From: Galerina marginata
Taxonomy: Eukaryota > Basidiomycota > Agaricomycetes > Agaricales > Galerinaceae
Direction of reading: 5' to 3'
DNA: 64,000 bases
Assembly (NCBI GenBank): GCA_023014335.1
Contig: JAECYW010000001.1
Location: 1,302,001-1,366,000, forward strand
In this document: positions 25,201 through 37,343 of the stretch, one piece after another
Layout of the letters: each line of letters begins with the position of its first letter
Numbering within the stretch: the first letter of the stretch is position 1
Made by a program: the position numbers and the translations under genes
The notes under the pieces: generated by a model
What the model was told of the DNA's origin: nothing
Databases searched by the model: none
Seen by the model: only the letters and a program-made list of their open reading frames with translations

Positions 25201-28200
25201 CATCCGGCACTGGCCATGTGAGCCATGTGCTTGATTGCTTTAGCAGAAACGCTAGCATCTTGTACTAGATCAGCTAGTATAAACCCATGTGGGATGCGAA
25301 TGCGTGCACTATCGCCATCGACGGATATGCACAAGGATCCAGCGAGGCGAATAAATGATATTTCCAAGCTCTGTAACGTGATGAGCTCATCCCATTTACC
25401 TTTTGTTGCTTCTTCCCAGCGATTCGTCTTTGGCGGAAGTGAAACAAATACGGTTGTTCTTGTCCATTTTAACCTCGGTGTTTTACTCGAAACCATATTC
25501 CCAGATAGTCCGTCAATGCGGACAACCAATTCCTGTCTAGGCAAAGAGACATTACCCAGGATTGTGGTGAGGTTCCCTTGCAATGTAAGGACGACCTTGG
25601 ATCTCGATTGGTCAACAGGATCCGGAATGGGAGCTGGGAGAGGGGGGTATATTAAACGTATTGTCTGAAGCCCGAGAAGAATGTTATACACAAAGGCCAA
25701 CCGGAAGTCGAACTGAAGAAGAGGAATGTGCAAGGAGATGTCACAAATATCAACGGGCGGTAGGTGATCGGCAGACATCCTGCAAGTGAGGCGAATATCA
25801 ATTTCGGAATTGTCAATGCGCAAGAACTCTTGGGATCGATCGGAAATATCATTACGACCGACTATGTCAGGCTCATCCGGTTCATATTGTGTTGCAACAG
25901 CTGCTCGGAAAACAAGTTTACTGAATCGCATCTTGAGGAATGCCGACCCGTCGCCTGGATGGCTGGTCGCTGTTGCAGCAACGAGGGCGTCCGTCACGCT
26001 TTCCGTTGGCAACCCTAGCTGGGCTCGTTTTTGCGACCTTCGACGGTTATCAAGCCAGTGACCCTGATTCGGAAGCAGAGAAGAATATTCCAACGAAGTA
26101 GAGGTACTCAGGGCGAATCCTCTGGATAAATCCAAGTTATCATTAGGGCTGATATCCGGAGCAGTAACGAACACGACAAAACGTGCCACTGCTACTTTCC
26201 CAAAGAGCCCTAGGGGTAATGGGGAAAAAAGAGGAGGAGGATTCGTAGACGCGGCTTTTGCTACTTTGGGTTGCGGAAGCGACAACAGCCGCAGGGCTGC
26301 ATCAACAACTATAGGATGCCAAAGTTCCACGCAAATGGTCTCAAATGCCAGTGAAATGTCGCCGATTAAAGTTGAGGCATCAACGATGGCCATGGACTCT
26401 GCGTGCCCGTCCATCTGGGCGACAGCATTGGCCGAGGCGGATATTTCAACCATTCCGATTGATAGGAGCGGTGGATCGTCCAAAAAGTCTTCATCAGAAG
26501 CTCGAGGGATTGAATCACCGAAGCCAATGAAATTGTGTTTTGAGCGCACTCGAACCAACACAGGTTCAAGGGTCATGGATAAAGTGGAACTCCAATGAAG
26601 TGGTTGAACAGAACTAGCGGCTGGGAACAATCGTCCAATTGCAAGAGAAGGATGCATATATCTAGCATTCAAGGAAATTGCGCAGCCATTGTTTCTAAGC
26701 TCTACAGCTCGATGTTTTTCCCCCTTATCGGCGTCGTAAATGATGCGTGCAATGATAGGACCGCACTCTAGGGCAATGGATAAGCGTGGTATTGGGAATG
26801 ATCCCAACCTGACGGTGGGCGTAATTGGAGATGGAGGTTCCTCGGCTTGCTTCTGCATGGTCGGCATTTTGTTTAATAATCGATGTAGGTCATGCATACG
26901 GTCGGTCAGGTGTAAGTTCGCCATCTTGAAGTGTACCGCGAGGAGGGGGGCATTGGCGTCATTGCTCATGAATGGGGTTGGCAAACGAATTGGCCAGTGA
27001 GTTGCTAGTACCTGGAGTTCTATCGAACCTGTTTTCGCAAGCCGCATGATGTGATGTTTTGACTCTCTTTCAAGGGTGACCTGGTGCATAGTCAACTTCA
27101 ATGAATAAGCATTTGAATCATACACTTCGGTGTTTTCTCGTGACCCAAGATGTGTTTTGTGCAATTCATTGCGCGATGGATCACTGACGGACAAATCCAA
27201 GCCAATGTTGTTGACCACAGCCTTGTATGGTCCCGAATCTGTTTCGGGGAGCACAGATAGGCTGATGGAAGCTACAGATACCTGTACGCTACAAAGAATC
27301 AAGAATTTGGACTGAAAAAAAAAAAGGTGGTAGGGGGAAGAGTGAGTACAATTTAAAACACTTCAGCATAGGACAAACCCTGTCTCTAAACTCCTTTAAC
27401 TTTGCAGGAGGTTGCACGAGAAAACGGTGGCGAGGGCGGATCGATGCCTGCGTCCATGCATTAGCTTGGAGGTAAAAGAGAAAGAGAAAAATATTAACCG
27501 ATATTGCCTTGAAAAACGGTGATGATGGTGACTTGGGTAAACGAGGAGACAAGGGAAGAGCCGAGTTCGGGGATAGAAGAGACTTCGGAGACAGGATGCT
27601 AGACGGTGAGAACATGGAGGTGGAAGGGAACAAAGACGAGGCAAATGACTTTCCAGAAGCATAAAACACAGCTGGCTGAGGAGAGGCCAACATGAATGAT
27701 GAAGCAAGAGGGGTCTCTCCATAGGCAGAAACAGGCGACAGCGGTGGATGAATGACAGGCACCGTCTGGGTCTTTTTCGGAATGGCCTTCTCGAGCAAAA
27801 GATTTATGAGGTCGACCTTCGCCAAGCAATCGCCCATCTTCAAGGAAATTTCTAGCCCACGAGTTTCTATTGCACCTTCCTTTGGGTTAAATTTGGCAGA
27901 TATGCTTAAGTCAATAGTGCCGGGGGATGATAGAAACGGCATGTCCAGGGAACCTGTAGACATATTAAAACAGCCTAAGGAGCAGAATCAAAGGGTATAC
28001 ACACTGATCTGCGAGGAACGCGTTACGGTACCAAGGACATTGGACATCTTGAGAGACAAGGAGGCTGTTCCGCGACTTTCACCCAAAGCCTTGTCTAACG
28101 ACCTCTGAAAACTTTCCGTAAGACGTTTCTTCCAGACGCCCTACCCCATAAATAGGTCTAGCTTTAGGGCGACTTGTCACTCGCTCTGCTTCGTTGGACT

Positions 28201-28894
28201 CTGGTGTTGGTTCCAAGTGTGTCAGAGCTAGGGCTGCATGCAAGATAACTGCTTCAGTGACGACTTTTGCTCCGGGCACCTCTTCAAAGGTCACCACGAC
28301 AGACTTGAGGTCAAACGAAAGGGCTTGGGTAAGTTTCGGCAACCACTGAAGTCCAATGCGAAGGCAACCAATGACATAAGTTCGGATGAGAGGGCGAAGG
28401 TATGGCTCCAAAACACCGGTGACGGTCGAAAATATTCTCCATGCATATCGGGCAAGTGGAGATGGATTGAGATCGGCTAGTGTAAGGTTGCGATTATGTC
28501 GGCGCGGAGTTTTCGTGGCTTCGCGGTCATCGTTTTTCGCAATGTGCAGACTTGCGCCATCAATCTTCACGGTAAAGTGCCGGGAACCTTCCACGGGGGA
28601 AAATATGTAGCTCACGCGTTCGGCCCTCCATGTACGCGCGCCTCTGCGGAAGTATAGACCTCGGATTGACCTAAGGCTAACGCTTCGGACGCGAATGTGA
28701 TCCGACATGAGAGCGAGAAACCATGGCAAAAAGTACGTTCGAAGGAGAAGGGAGAACGTGACGATCCTGACGATCCAGATTATAGCGGAGGTTGATAAGG
28801 CATTATTGGGAGTGCTTATGAAAAGAAACGACAGAAGGACGATGAGCGGACGTATTGGTTGATATAACATGGAGAATGACACTTTTAGAGCCAT
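19278..28894 (-). CDS. FMP27: FMP27/Hobbit (BLTP2) bridge-like lipid transfer protein
   Basis: Giant repeating-beta-groove protein that forms a hydrophobic channel carrying phospholipids at ER-plasma membrane contact sites. Consecutive minus-strand exons form a protein of roughly 2,900-3,000 aa, somewhat above the yeast length. The N-terminus has ER-anchoring hydrophobic segments (PLIVLLSFLFI and WIVRIVTFSLLL) followed by a groove block (SVSLRSIRGLYFRRG). The 1,047-codon exon at 24159-27302 is mostly beta-rich groove. It ends in VGFWDKVKR, the GFWDK signature, continued by MRLVLHWTVKVTFVGDVRLY and SRDPYETFDAGAGFVLCWQG. The next exons keep the cysteine-rich block VCARLTSGVRYGIGFILERA. The C-terminus has LVNQFIPSNMSWRGWVKMAF and PVLPVARELLAKTKW, typical of the FMP27 end. 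The start at 28894 (MALKVSF) is a best guess; an in-frame ATG lies at 28969. No break was found. Confidence 0.87.
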
Positions 28895-28969
28895 TAGCTT
28901 CCGTCGACGAGATTGAAGACTAAACTCACTGTTTATGACGCGGTAACCAACTGTAACCACCGCATCCAA

Positions 28970-29403
28970 TTTATTTCAAGACGAATGAATGAATGTACGC
29001 TGATTTGAATTTTGGTCAACACCCAATTAAAGAAGATCCAGCATAAAGGCTCTGTGATTGAAACCTAGAACTCTGGAAGGGTATGAAGTAAACTAGGAGA
29101 ACAAAAAGTGGGCACTGGCACTGACGTTCGATGCAGGTCTCAAGTTGGGTAACGTGCAGACGACAGTGAGGCACACTGGCATGTGGCTTCACCTTGGCTT
29201 TCCCGTGGGGATTCTTCCGTGATCTCCAATTTGAAACGCCGGATCAGCGGCTTCATTTGTTTTTTTCTCTCCGATAAGTGCGACCAAGGTCGCCTAGCGC
29301 CTCGTCCAATGTCAGTGGCAGAAGCGTCTACTGGTAAGAGAACTAGAATCGGGAAACACTACATAACAGATATACAAGGCAATTGCGAATAGTGGTATGA
29401 TAT
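28970..29403. other. Spacer between DPB2 and FMP27
   Basis: About 430 bp between two tandem minus-strand genes, holding the FMP27 promoter and the DPB2 3' UTR. A short + strand frame at 29183 has no recognisable feature and is judged chance. No repeats were seen. Confidence 0.5.
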
Positions 29404-31582
29404 CTAATCCTCTTCACCCATGGTTAGTACGCTGCGGCATCAACACCGTCAGAATAATTCATAAGATGTAAAATGCGACAAACCATTCCTCGGAGTTGAT
29501 TTCCGCTGGAGTGTATGTCGAGAAGGTCAGGGATTTTCCTATAAAACCTCCAGGATTGAATACATGGCACCCAGTATATGTCACCTTGTAACTGTCGTAT
29601 TTATCTGCAAGAACAAGCTATGACGATCTGTGAGCTAGAAGTTGGCAAGACGCCCCAAAGAATGCCTACCGCTGTCGGTAATGGATACAGGCGGAGGCTA
29701 TGATCATAATCTGATAGAACAGGTTGTATGTTGATCGTGAGAGGACTAAGGTGGCTTTGGTCGAGGATAGATTGCACCAACTGAAGGTAATGAAAGGAGA
29801 CAGCGGTGGGTTCAATGATATTTACTCACAAATCGCTTCAAATCTTCACTCTTGACCTCTGGCTTGACACCCACAACATTTCGTAGCATCCTTGACATCA
29901 AATCCTCTCGAAATACCACAATTTCTTGATCAAAAAACTTAATGCGGCAAGGGTTACTTGCCAGGTGTACTTTCGGTACTCTTGTCTTCAATCTACCTGT
30001 AAGCGTTGATAGTAATGGTCGTCGAGGTAATGTGGAGTTGACGGTGATATCCAAAGGCCCCGGAACGAACACGAAATGCGTGGATCGTGTTATTGACGGG
30101 TAAGCCACGATCAGATCTGCCAGTGCATCAAAATTATCTGGGCATGGCAAGTTTTGAGACAAGGATTTTAGAACCAATAGAAAAAGTTACCTTGATATTT
30201 CTGAATGTCTCTCCCATTCCCATGAGCAATTGATTTACTGGTGAAGTTGCCACACATGACGATCACTCGAGGGATAAAATCATTCTCGATACAATTGTCA
30301 AACATTTTTTGAATTCCCGGAAGTGTTTGGGGATGATCCAACCAAACGTCCGAGAGAAAAAAGAAGTTCATCTCTGGAATTTCTTCCCTAACACGTAGCT
30401 TGAATTGTGCCTTACAATGTATTAGTCAATAGGAGTGCGCTATCGAGGAAGTCTCACATCTTCGAGTAGTGATGTGGCACCCTTTCCAAGGAAGTCAATA
30501 TGGCCATATATTGACCTATTATCACTTTCTAAGTCACTGATAATTTGATTCGACGAAAGTCGACAAACCAACCTCGCGGTTTCTCTGGATTCACAAGGAG
30601 GTTGACCAATTGCGATTATCTCAAGAGTTGCCTCTTCCGTGTACTCTCCTTCGACAAGGGAGAAGCAACCTTCGCTAAATAATCCATCTCCGGGTTCGTC
30701 CTAGCACGGATTCAGCAACATTTTCGATCAGAGGATACTTCAACTTACAAGGGTTGAGAAATCAAGCACAACAGAGCCATCCGCATCTTCTAGGCAAAGT
30801 TTACCCTCCTTGTCGTATGCAAGCATTCCTAACAAAAGAAATCGCTCCCTAAAGCGTCCCAGTAATTGTTTCGTCGATTTTAGCTAAAGATACTGATAAG
30901 GTCATAATATTGGCGGATGAGCAATTAATTTACGGTCACTAGCTTTTCACGATCGCGGGAAGGCAGGGTAGACGGAGCGAAGTGTTCATTGCGAAGGACA
31001 CATTGCTTGATGATATGGAGTCTGTCGCGTATTGAGATAACCCTGGATTCTGGTGATCCGGAAGACGTCGATGGAACTGAGCTCCTAAGCGCCATCAATT
31101 GAAGTAGCACAGACATGGTAAAAAAAACCTACTTTTCAAATGTTCCGCGCTCTTGCGACCATGTCCATCGGGGCATTTCAAAAGCATCAATGAAAAATAA
31201 GTGATTCTCAGGATCAATTAATTCTTTTTCAGCTTGAGTCCTGTCCCCTTGGTCTTGAAAAGATTCATACACCCTTGACAAGACTTCGACGGAGACTTTC
31301 ATAGTGGCATCTATCAAGCCGTCAAAAAAACCCTCCCGACTGTCGTTCATCGCACTCGCCGTCTTGTTTGTTGTATTCTTTCGCGAGTGCTTCCAGACTT
31401 AACTCCACCTCAGGACCCTCTATCTCGTGGTTCTTCAATATACTTTCCACGAGCGACAATGCATCAGGCCCCAGTGAGTTGCTGAACTTGCGAAAAACCT
31501 ATGGCCAAGCTCTTTAACAATTTCTAGAGACAAGGTATTTTCTTGATACCTTGATGATTATTCTTTGGCGATCGTCAGCCAT
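29404..31582 (-). CDS. DPB2: DNA polymerase epsilon subunit B (DPB2)
   Basis: Second subunit of the leading-strand replicase, essential for CMG helicase assembly. The start at 31582 ([16 protein letters not shown]) gives the helical N-terminal domain of the family. Next come a linker with [20 protein letters not shown] and an OB-fold region. The inactivated phosphoesterase domain shows [47 protein letters not shown] and [19 protein letters not shown]. The last exons read [15 protein letters not shown] and [17 protein letters not shown], the conserved end. If a GT at the EEW codon (near 29480) is used as donor, the protein ends at 29404 with an acidic tail; read through, it ends at about 29451. 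The former looks more like homologues. The total is about 525 aa in roughly a dozen exons, close to human POLE2. It is divergent from the PHAF1 gene. Confidence 0.88.
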
Positions 31583-31831
31583 TGCGACGTGTATTTCGCG
31601 TGTTCGGCGGTTTATTACTTCGAGTGGCGGAAAGAGGGAGAGGGTAAGAGGAGATGAATATGTCGACGCGAAATGTTTCGGTAACTATGTGAGGGTTTGA
31701 ACGTTGAACGTTGAACGTTAAGAACGGCGGTGATTGCGTACTTTTGACTTAAGCAGTCGGACCGGCCGTCCCCGCTGAAGCAATTCGGGACAGCTGGGTG
31801 TCTTTGTTCCGACTTGAACTCTTCCGTTATG
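31583..31831. promoter_or_regulatory. Bidirectional promoter DPB2/PHAF1
   Basis: 249 bp between divergent start codons. It includes a 7-bp tandem repeat, three copies of TTGAACG, at about 31694-31716. Both core promoters must lie here; no specific site is assigned. Confidence 0.5.
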
Positions 31832-33329
31832 ATGTTTTCTGCTTTGGACATTGATCTACGGCCTGGTCGCGGGTTCGGTATTTTCGAAATTGGTTATTAT
31901 ATCCGTCGTACGCCCACAACTTGTAAACTTATCAGCTTGGAACAGGGACTTCGCTTTGGACACTGCTCGACCTCCTACGCAGGCATCCACACGCTTACCC
32001 ACAGATAGACATCAAATACGATCCAGACACCTCTGCAACGACTCCCATCATCGTACATATAAGACCTCACCTTGATCTCTTGTTTTCTGGGAAGCAGCAG
32101 CGGTTACATACCATATGTATCCGGAAACTGAGAGACCCCAACCCGCCAGTCACCGTGGTGTATAAGGACAATATACTATCCTCACCAGAGGAAGTGCTAC
32201 GGCGTGTTGGGGTGGGTAGAGTGTTTGGTCCAACTTATCCTGGCGACGAGCTGCGGTATCCCGGAATTTGGTTTAGCTTTGACGAGGACCGGATTGGAGA
32301 AGGCTTGAAAGTACCTCATGCCGGAGACCGTATGCAGGAAGTGAAGCGGATAATCATTTCCCAGAATGATCCAGAAGAAAAGAGTCACGATGCCCTTGAT
32401 GAGGTTATTGAGTGTTCTGCAATGGCTGGGGAACTTGCCCGGGCTGTTGTGAAGGTATGTCTTTCTTACATGGAAACTTCCAACTTTTCAACCTTTCCAT
32501 CTAGGTTCATGATGGAGTGAAGTTGTATTTCTACCCTACAGCCACCTCAAGCCCACTGCATATTAGAATAGGGAAGACAACCGCCCAGGACTTGACCCTT
32601 GATCTCGGTCCTCCCTTAAGAGTCCACTACAAGGACGACGAAAGAATGAAGATTCATGCCGCAATAAAAGCATCTGAACCTCACGATGGGACGGGTTGTA
32701 AGTTGCTATATCTTAGGGTTAACCTATTGATTTGATACCCATTAGATTTCTATAATTACTTCCAACACGGAATTGACTTCCTTATATCTGAGTCGACACA
32801 TCTAGTGACCAAGATAGTTATTCATTCAAATGTGGTAAATGTCTTCGCGCACAAGTTTGACCTGTGGCTGATGTCGGATATGAAAAGCCAGGATCCCCAC
32901 TATTTCAGCGTTACAAGAGATGTAACTGGGAAATAGAAGGCGAGCCGGAAGACGACGAAGATGGTAAACTATAACCTCCAACTCCATATTGTGAAGATAC
33001 TCAACATCGATCCAGATACTCCCCCGCGGAAGCGTTTTTTCGACCGCGTAAGAGCTTTTTGGTATAAACTGCTCAAAAGGCATCCTAGTGACCATTTTAC
33101 AGTTCGAAACTATCAGCCACTTTTTAAGTCCCCGTGAACCGCCCCCGTCCATGTCTTTGGACAGAACTGCCGAAGAGGAACACTTGAATTTGCCAAATCC
33201 GACAACCCACCGTACGTGAGTCCTTTATTGATGGCAATTCCTGTCTCAAATTTCGCAGTACACGGTTATGATGGAATAATTTTGGAAGCCACTGATTCAT
33301 CACAGGTTGTGTCTGTGATGCTCTTTTGA
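31832..33329 (+). CDS. UPF0183/PHAF1 family protein
   Basis: Fungal relative of human C16orf70/PHAF1, a protein placed on forming autophagosomes; the role in fungi is unclear. The start at 31832 gives LDIDLRPGRGFGIFEIG, the family N-terminal motif, spliced directly to TSLWTLLDLLRRHPHAYPQ. Next come IIVHIRPHLDLLFSGKQQRL and the long conserved exon with VFGPTYPGDELRYPGIWFSF. HDGVKLYFYPTATSSPLHIRIG and YYFQHGIDFLISESTHLV-like blocks follow. The last junction uses the GTACGT donor at 33212 and rejoins as a family-typical HGYDGIILEATDSS end, stop at 33327-33329. The total is about 375 aa, slightly shorter than the human protein. Exon order and frame were checked at the first and last junctions; middle introns are approximate. 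Confidence 0.85.
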
Positions 33330-33495
33330 TGGGGAGACTCGGAAAATATACCCAGGAATAATGCTGTCGAGGTTTTAAAGCGTACAACCATTTATACAGG
33401 CTGTAAAACTATCACACAAAAACACTGTAATACCAGCAAGACGTCAAAATTCCAGAAGAAAGTCGTGTTTCATCAACAAAAAATTCAATGAGGTG

Positions 33496-35366
33496 TTACA
33501 CCAGACTGTCTGCCGATTTCTGGTTATTCATTACATACCATCGGACAAGATCTAGTGTCGAACTCGCATCTTCAACTGATGAATGGCCCTCTGTCGCGTC
33601 ACCCATCTGAATCATTTTGCCAAGTTTCTCGCGAACCCTTTCATTAAAATAGTCAGCGACTTGAGCATTACAATGTCAATGTGCACTCACAAGTCTTTAA
33701 GAGATCTGCGATAAGGGGCACCAGCTCGATGTGGAAAGAGAAGGGCGGTGTCAATACACTTATGATGGATGATTCGCAGTGTTTTGAGATCATTGTCGAG
33801 AGCATGTCCAATAAGAATAGAATTCGAGTCGATAAGCGAGTCCAAGGTGTTTCGGATAGACGTCAGTGTAAGTAAGGCAGTTGCAAGATTTTGCTCATTG
33901 ACTCCCGAAAATCTTGTGTTGTAATCGCTACATCCATGTCAGCCTTAATGGAAAAGCGTAGAGGTCGATAGACCTACATAACATGCACACCTTCGTCCAT
34001 ACGGACAAATTCATCAAATATCTCTTTGCCAGATCCATCAACAACAGAGACGCGCGCGACTCGCATCCCCCCAGTGGTGTAAATCATTTCACAATCAAGA
34101 GCGACAACATCGAGCTTCGCGCTACTGGCATCTGTGGGGGATAGAAACGAGAAGGCATGTCGAGAATGAAGATCTTCTATTGTCGACTCATAGAAGACAT
34201 GAGGGCCATGGGAGCAACCTCCACCGTCTGCGACTGATCTGGAGCAGCAGGTATACGTTCGAATCTTTTCTCCTTGAAGTGCAATATGAAGCGATGAAGA
34301 AGGTTTGCGGATATCGTTCATAACTCACCATTGACCCGTGTGGTATATGGCTTACCCCAGTGGTATACACATTTATTTGACCCTTCTTCATGTTTGACAA
34401 GGAAATATTGTGCACAACGTTCGCATTTCACAATCCTTCCTTCCATGGAGGGCTGGTCGCCTCCAGGTGCTGGGGGTATATCGACATAATAACCCCATCG
34501 TTGCAACTCTTCGAGGGAGTGTACCAGTGGCTCCAGAAGCTCACGCGACAGGTGGAGAGACTCTAAAGATTTCTGGGCTTCAGCACGAGCCGCGATCTCG
34601 CTTTCAGTGCCAACAGATGGATGGTTAGTTGAAGTTGGTGCTTCCCTTCGCTTCAGCCCAGCTACGCATTGTATGACGGCCTAGTGCAATGGTTGGTGAA
34701 ATATTAATATCAACGTCATTGAATATTGTACATTACGGTATGTCAGCTTAGTAGATTTCTTATAAACCTCCTCTTCCTGCTTGAGAGCGTGCTCTGAGGC
34801 CAGTGTGGGATTTGTGGGAAGTATTGCAGTATACAAAACCATGAAGTGGTCGTATAGTGTTTTCAACATGGTCTATAGGCAGAGGCGGACGACGCTTCAG
34901 GCATAATAAAGGAGGGTTCAAGAATGACGCGGACCTGTCTGACTGGAAGCGCGACCAAGGATTGTGCCGCGTTAATCCTGAGCAATGGCACGCCAGTCTA
35001 AAATCTGATTAATGGCGCATAGTTGCGAATGGATAACAGGACGATTCTGACCTCGGTGCGTGCGGCAGATGGCACAGCCAAGGGTCTTTGGGCAGAGCCG
35101 ACCTTTTGAAGCTTCCGAGGGGGTTCTGGGGTTGTCAATGGGGATTTTGTTGGGGACGCAACTGCCGGGCGCTTTGCGGGCACGACAGTATCTTTGACTT
35201 TCTTTGGATCTGGTGGAAGTCTGGAGGTTGAAGGCACGGGAGTCTCTCTGACGAGTGGTCTGGGGAGGGGCACATCGGACGAGTGGGAGAAAAGGCAGTT
35301 CGAGCGAGCGCATGTACCGCGCTCAGGACAGGCCAGGTTCTTGAAGAGACCAAGGCTTGCGAACAT
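33496..35366 (-). CDS. REX3: REX3-like 3'-5' RNA exonuclease (DEDDh)
   Basis: Predicted exonuclease that trims 3' ends of structured RNAs such as the RNase MRP RNA. The start at 35366 precedes a CCCH zinc finger (LACPERGTCARSNCLFSH, spacing C-x5-C-x4-C-x3-H), as in Rex3. A Pro/Ser/Lys linker follows, then a cysteine/histidine pair region (VKCERCAQYFLVKH and YTCCSRSV). The nuclease core has all three Exo motifs: VVALDCEMIYTTGG (Asp, Glu), ILIGHALDNDLKTLRI (Asp) and HSSVEDASSTLDLVRW (His, Asp). The catalytic set is complete, so activity is likely. The total is about 475 aa. The stop at 33496 follows soon after the third motif. It is divergent from LAG1 over about 100 bp. Confidence 0.88.
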
Positions 35367-35467
35367 GGAGGAGCGGGGAAAGTTGTGCCGAGACGCGTGT
35401 CACGTTCATTTACGAAGTGACATCCACCCCTGCCGCTCATCTCTTTTTTTTGTTGACCACCATCACC
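35367..35467. promoter_or_regulatory. Compact bidirectional promoter REX3/LAG1
   Basis: About 100 bp between divergent start codons, ending in a CT-rich tract and a run of T just before the LAG1 ATG. Pyrimidine-rich tracts of this kind are common at fungal transcription starts. No specific factor site is assigned. Confidence 0.55.
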
Positions 35468-37237
35468 ATGGCCGCTGGTCAGAACAAGACGCGCAAACGC
35501 CCCAGCCCGTTGCAGGCAGACGGAATAGAGTACGCGCCACGTTTTTACTTCCTACTCTATACCACACACTCATCCTCTTTCTACAGAGACGACCGGAATC
35601 ACCATCTCACTGGTCCTTTTCTCCCACAAACGTCTGTTTTAATTCTATGATTGAGTCGGTGACATATACTCATGGGTCTTTTCTTCTAGGCCTCTAGGTG
35701 CTACCACCCCCGTGAGGAGCACCTCGCCTGCCTTTGCCTCTGCGTTTGCAGCCCAACGCGCGAAGAGGTCCATCTTCGTTCGTTGGGCAATCGACCCCAG
35801 TGAGTTCTTTCGTTATTGGAACCTGTATGGCTAATGACATCTCTTATTTACAGTCCTTTCGTTTCAGCTCCTCCTCTTACCCGTTGTGCTCTACTTGAAC
35901 TGGGAGCTTCTCGCCCCCTACGTCGACCCTGGCATCCAAAACCCCTTCGGAAATTTGTTCAAATTAACCGGCCATATCCCTACCTCCTCACCCGATGACC
36001 CGCGTTACCAGAAGACTTGGTGGGATTTGGCGTTTTTAGCTTACTACATTGTCTTCTTCTCCTTCGTTCGCGAAGCTCTGGCCCTCAAAGTATCTCAGCC
36101 TGCCGCCAAATATTTTGGTCTCAAACGCGAAAGCAAAATTGACCGCTTCAGTGAACAAACTTACGCAATGTTTTATTTCATGGTTTTTGGTACCTGGGGC
36201 TATGTTTGTGCATCCCTGCTTGTTCATGGAATTTTTCTTATGACGTCCTTTTAGTTTGTCATGGCCGGTCTGCCAACATATTGGTACAGGACAGCTGACT
36301 TCTGGGTCGGTAAGTGTAACCTGTATTTTTTTACATGATTGAAGTTTGATCGCCTTTGATGCAGGTTACCCTCACTGGGATATGGAGCCCCAACTGAAAC
36401 GATACTATCTCATGCAATTTGCTTATTGGTTGCAACAATTAATCGTCCTGGTGCTAGGACTCGAAAAACCGCGCAAGGACTATACTGAGCTAGTTGCTCA
36501 TCACATCGTGACGCTATGGCTTGTCGGGTAGGTTGCCGTTTAATTCCTTTTTTCATTTCATTTATGTTGTTTTCTTAGCTGGAGTTATCTAGTGAATATG
36601 ACATTGATTGGGAACGCTGTCTACATGAGCATGGATATACCCGATGCATTTTTGGCTGTACGTCGGACGATGTGTCTGAACCTGACTGCTTTAACCTGCT
36701 CACTTTCAGTTTTCGAAATTGCTAAATTATATTCAATGGGACACCGCCAAAGTCTTCGCGTTTGCCATATTTGTTGCCATCTGGACGTAAGTACTAAATA
36801 TTAACCTACGATTTGGTTACCTGATGAGACTTTCAGTTACTTCCGTCATTACCTAAATATAGTCATTCTTTGGTCAGTCTGGTTTGAGTATTCCAGCATG
36901 CCGTACGTATTTCCCGGTTATCCGCCTTTCAATTTGATTCCATGACGCCACCAACTAGGGAATGGACCAGGAAATGGAGCTGGTCAGAAGGCGTATACAT
37001 GCCCGACTGGATGCGATATCAAATTTTCCTCCCGTTGTTACTACTGCAAATTTTGAACTTATTTTGGTATTACCTCATAATCAAAGTGCTCATCAGGTGA
37101 GTTGTGGTTTGTGAACGAGATGGTCGATTTACTTTTATTTCTTTAGGGCCGTTACATCAATAGCTAGCGATGTTACAGATGATAGGTCGGATGATGAGGA
37201 TGAGGAAGATGACCAAACAGACGAAAAGGAGGAGTAA
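35468..37237 (+). CDS. LAG1: Ceramide synthase (LAG1/LAC1 family, TLC domain)
   Basis: ER enzyme that N-acylates sphingoid bases to make (dihydro)ceramide, the precursor of the lipids modified by the SUR1-like protein in this window. A short basic first exon (MAAGQNKTRKRPSP) is followed by several membrane segments (ILSFQLLLLPVVLYLNW, LAFLAYYIVFFSFV). The TLC domain begins IDRFSEQTYAMFYFMVFGTW. The Lag motif is clear: ELVAHHIVTLWLVGWSYL with the essential His-His pair, then IGNAVYMSMDIPDAFLAFSK. The C-terminal helix LLLLQILNLFWYYLIIKVL is followed by an acidic tail ending DEKEE at 37237. The acidic tail resembles the CK2-type tail of yeast Lag1. It has about nine exons and about 410 aa. The final membrane-helix order matches the family. 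Confidence 0.92.
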
Positions 37238-37343
37238 TCTCAACATTGGTGACATTGTAATGCCAACCTTCTACTAGAAGGCACTATTCTGCTCATCATC
37301 AACGACAGAGATGGGTTTCCAATACACAATGATTTGCTTCGTT

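Noticed and set aside
35194..35697. 167-codon + strand frame across the REX3/LAG1 boundary
   Set aside because: Antisense to the REX3 zinc-finger exon and out of frame with LAG1; a chance frame.
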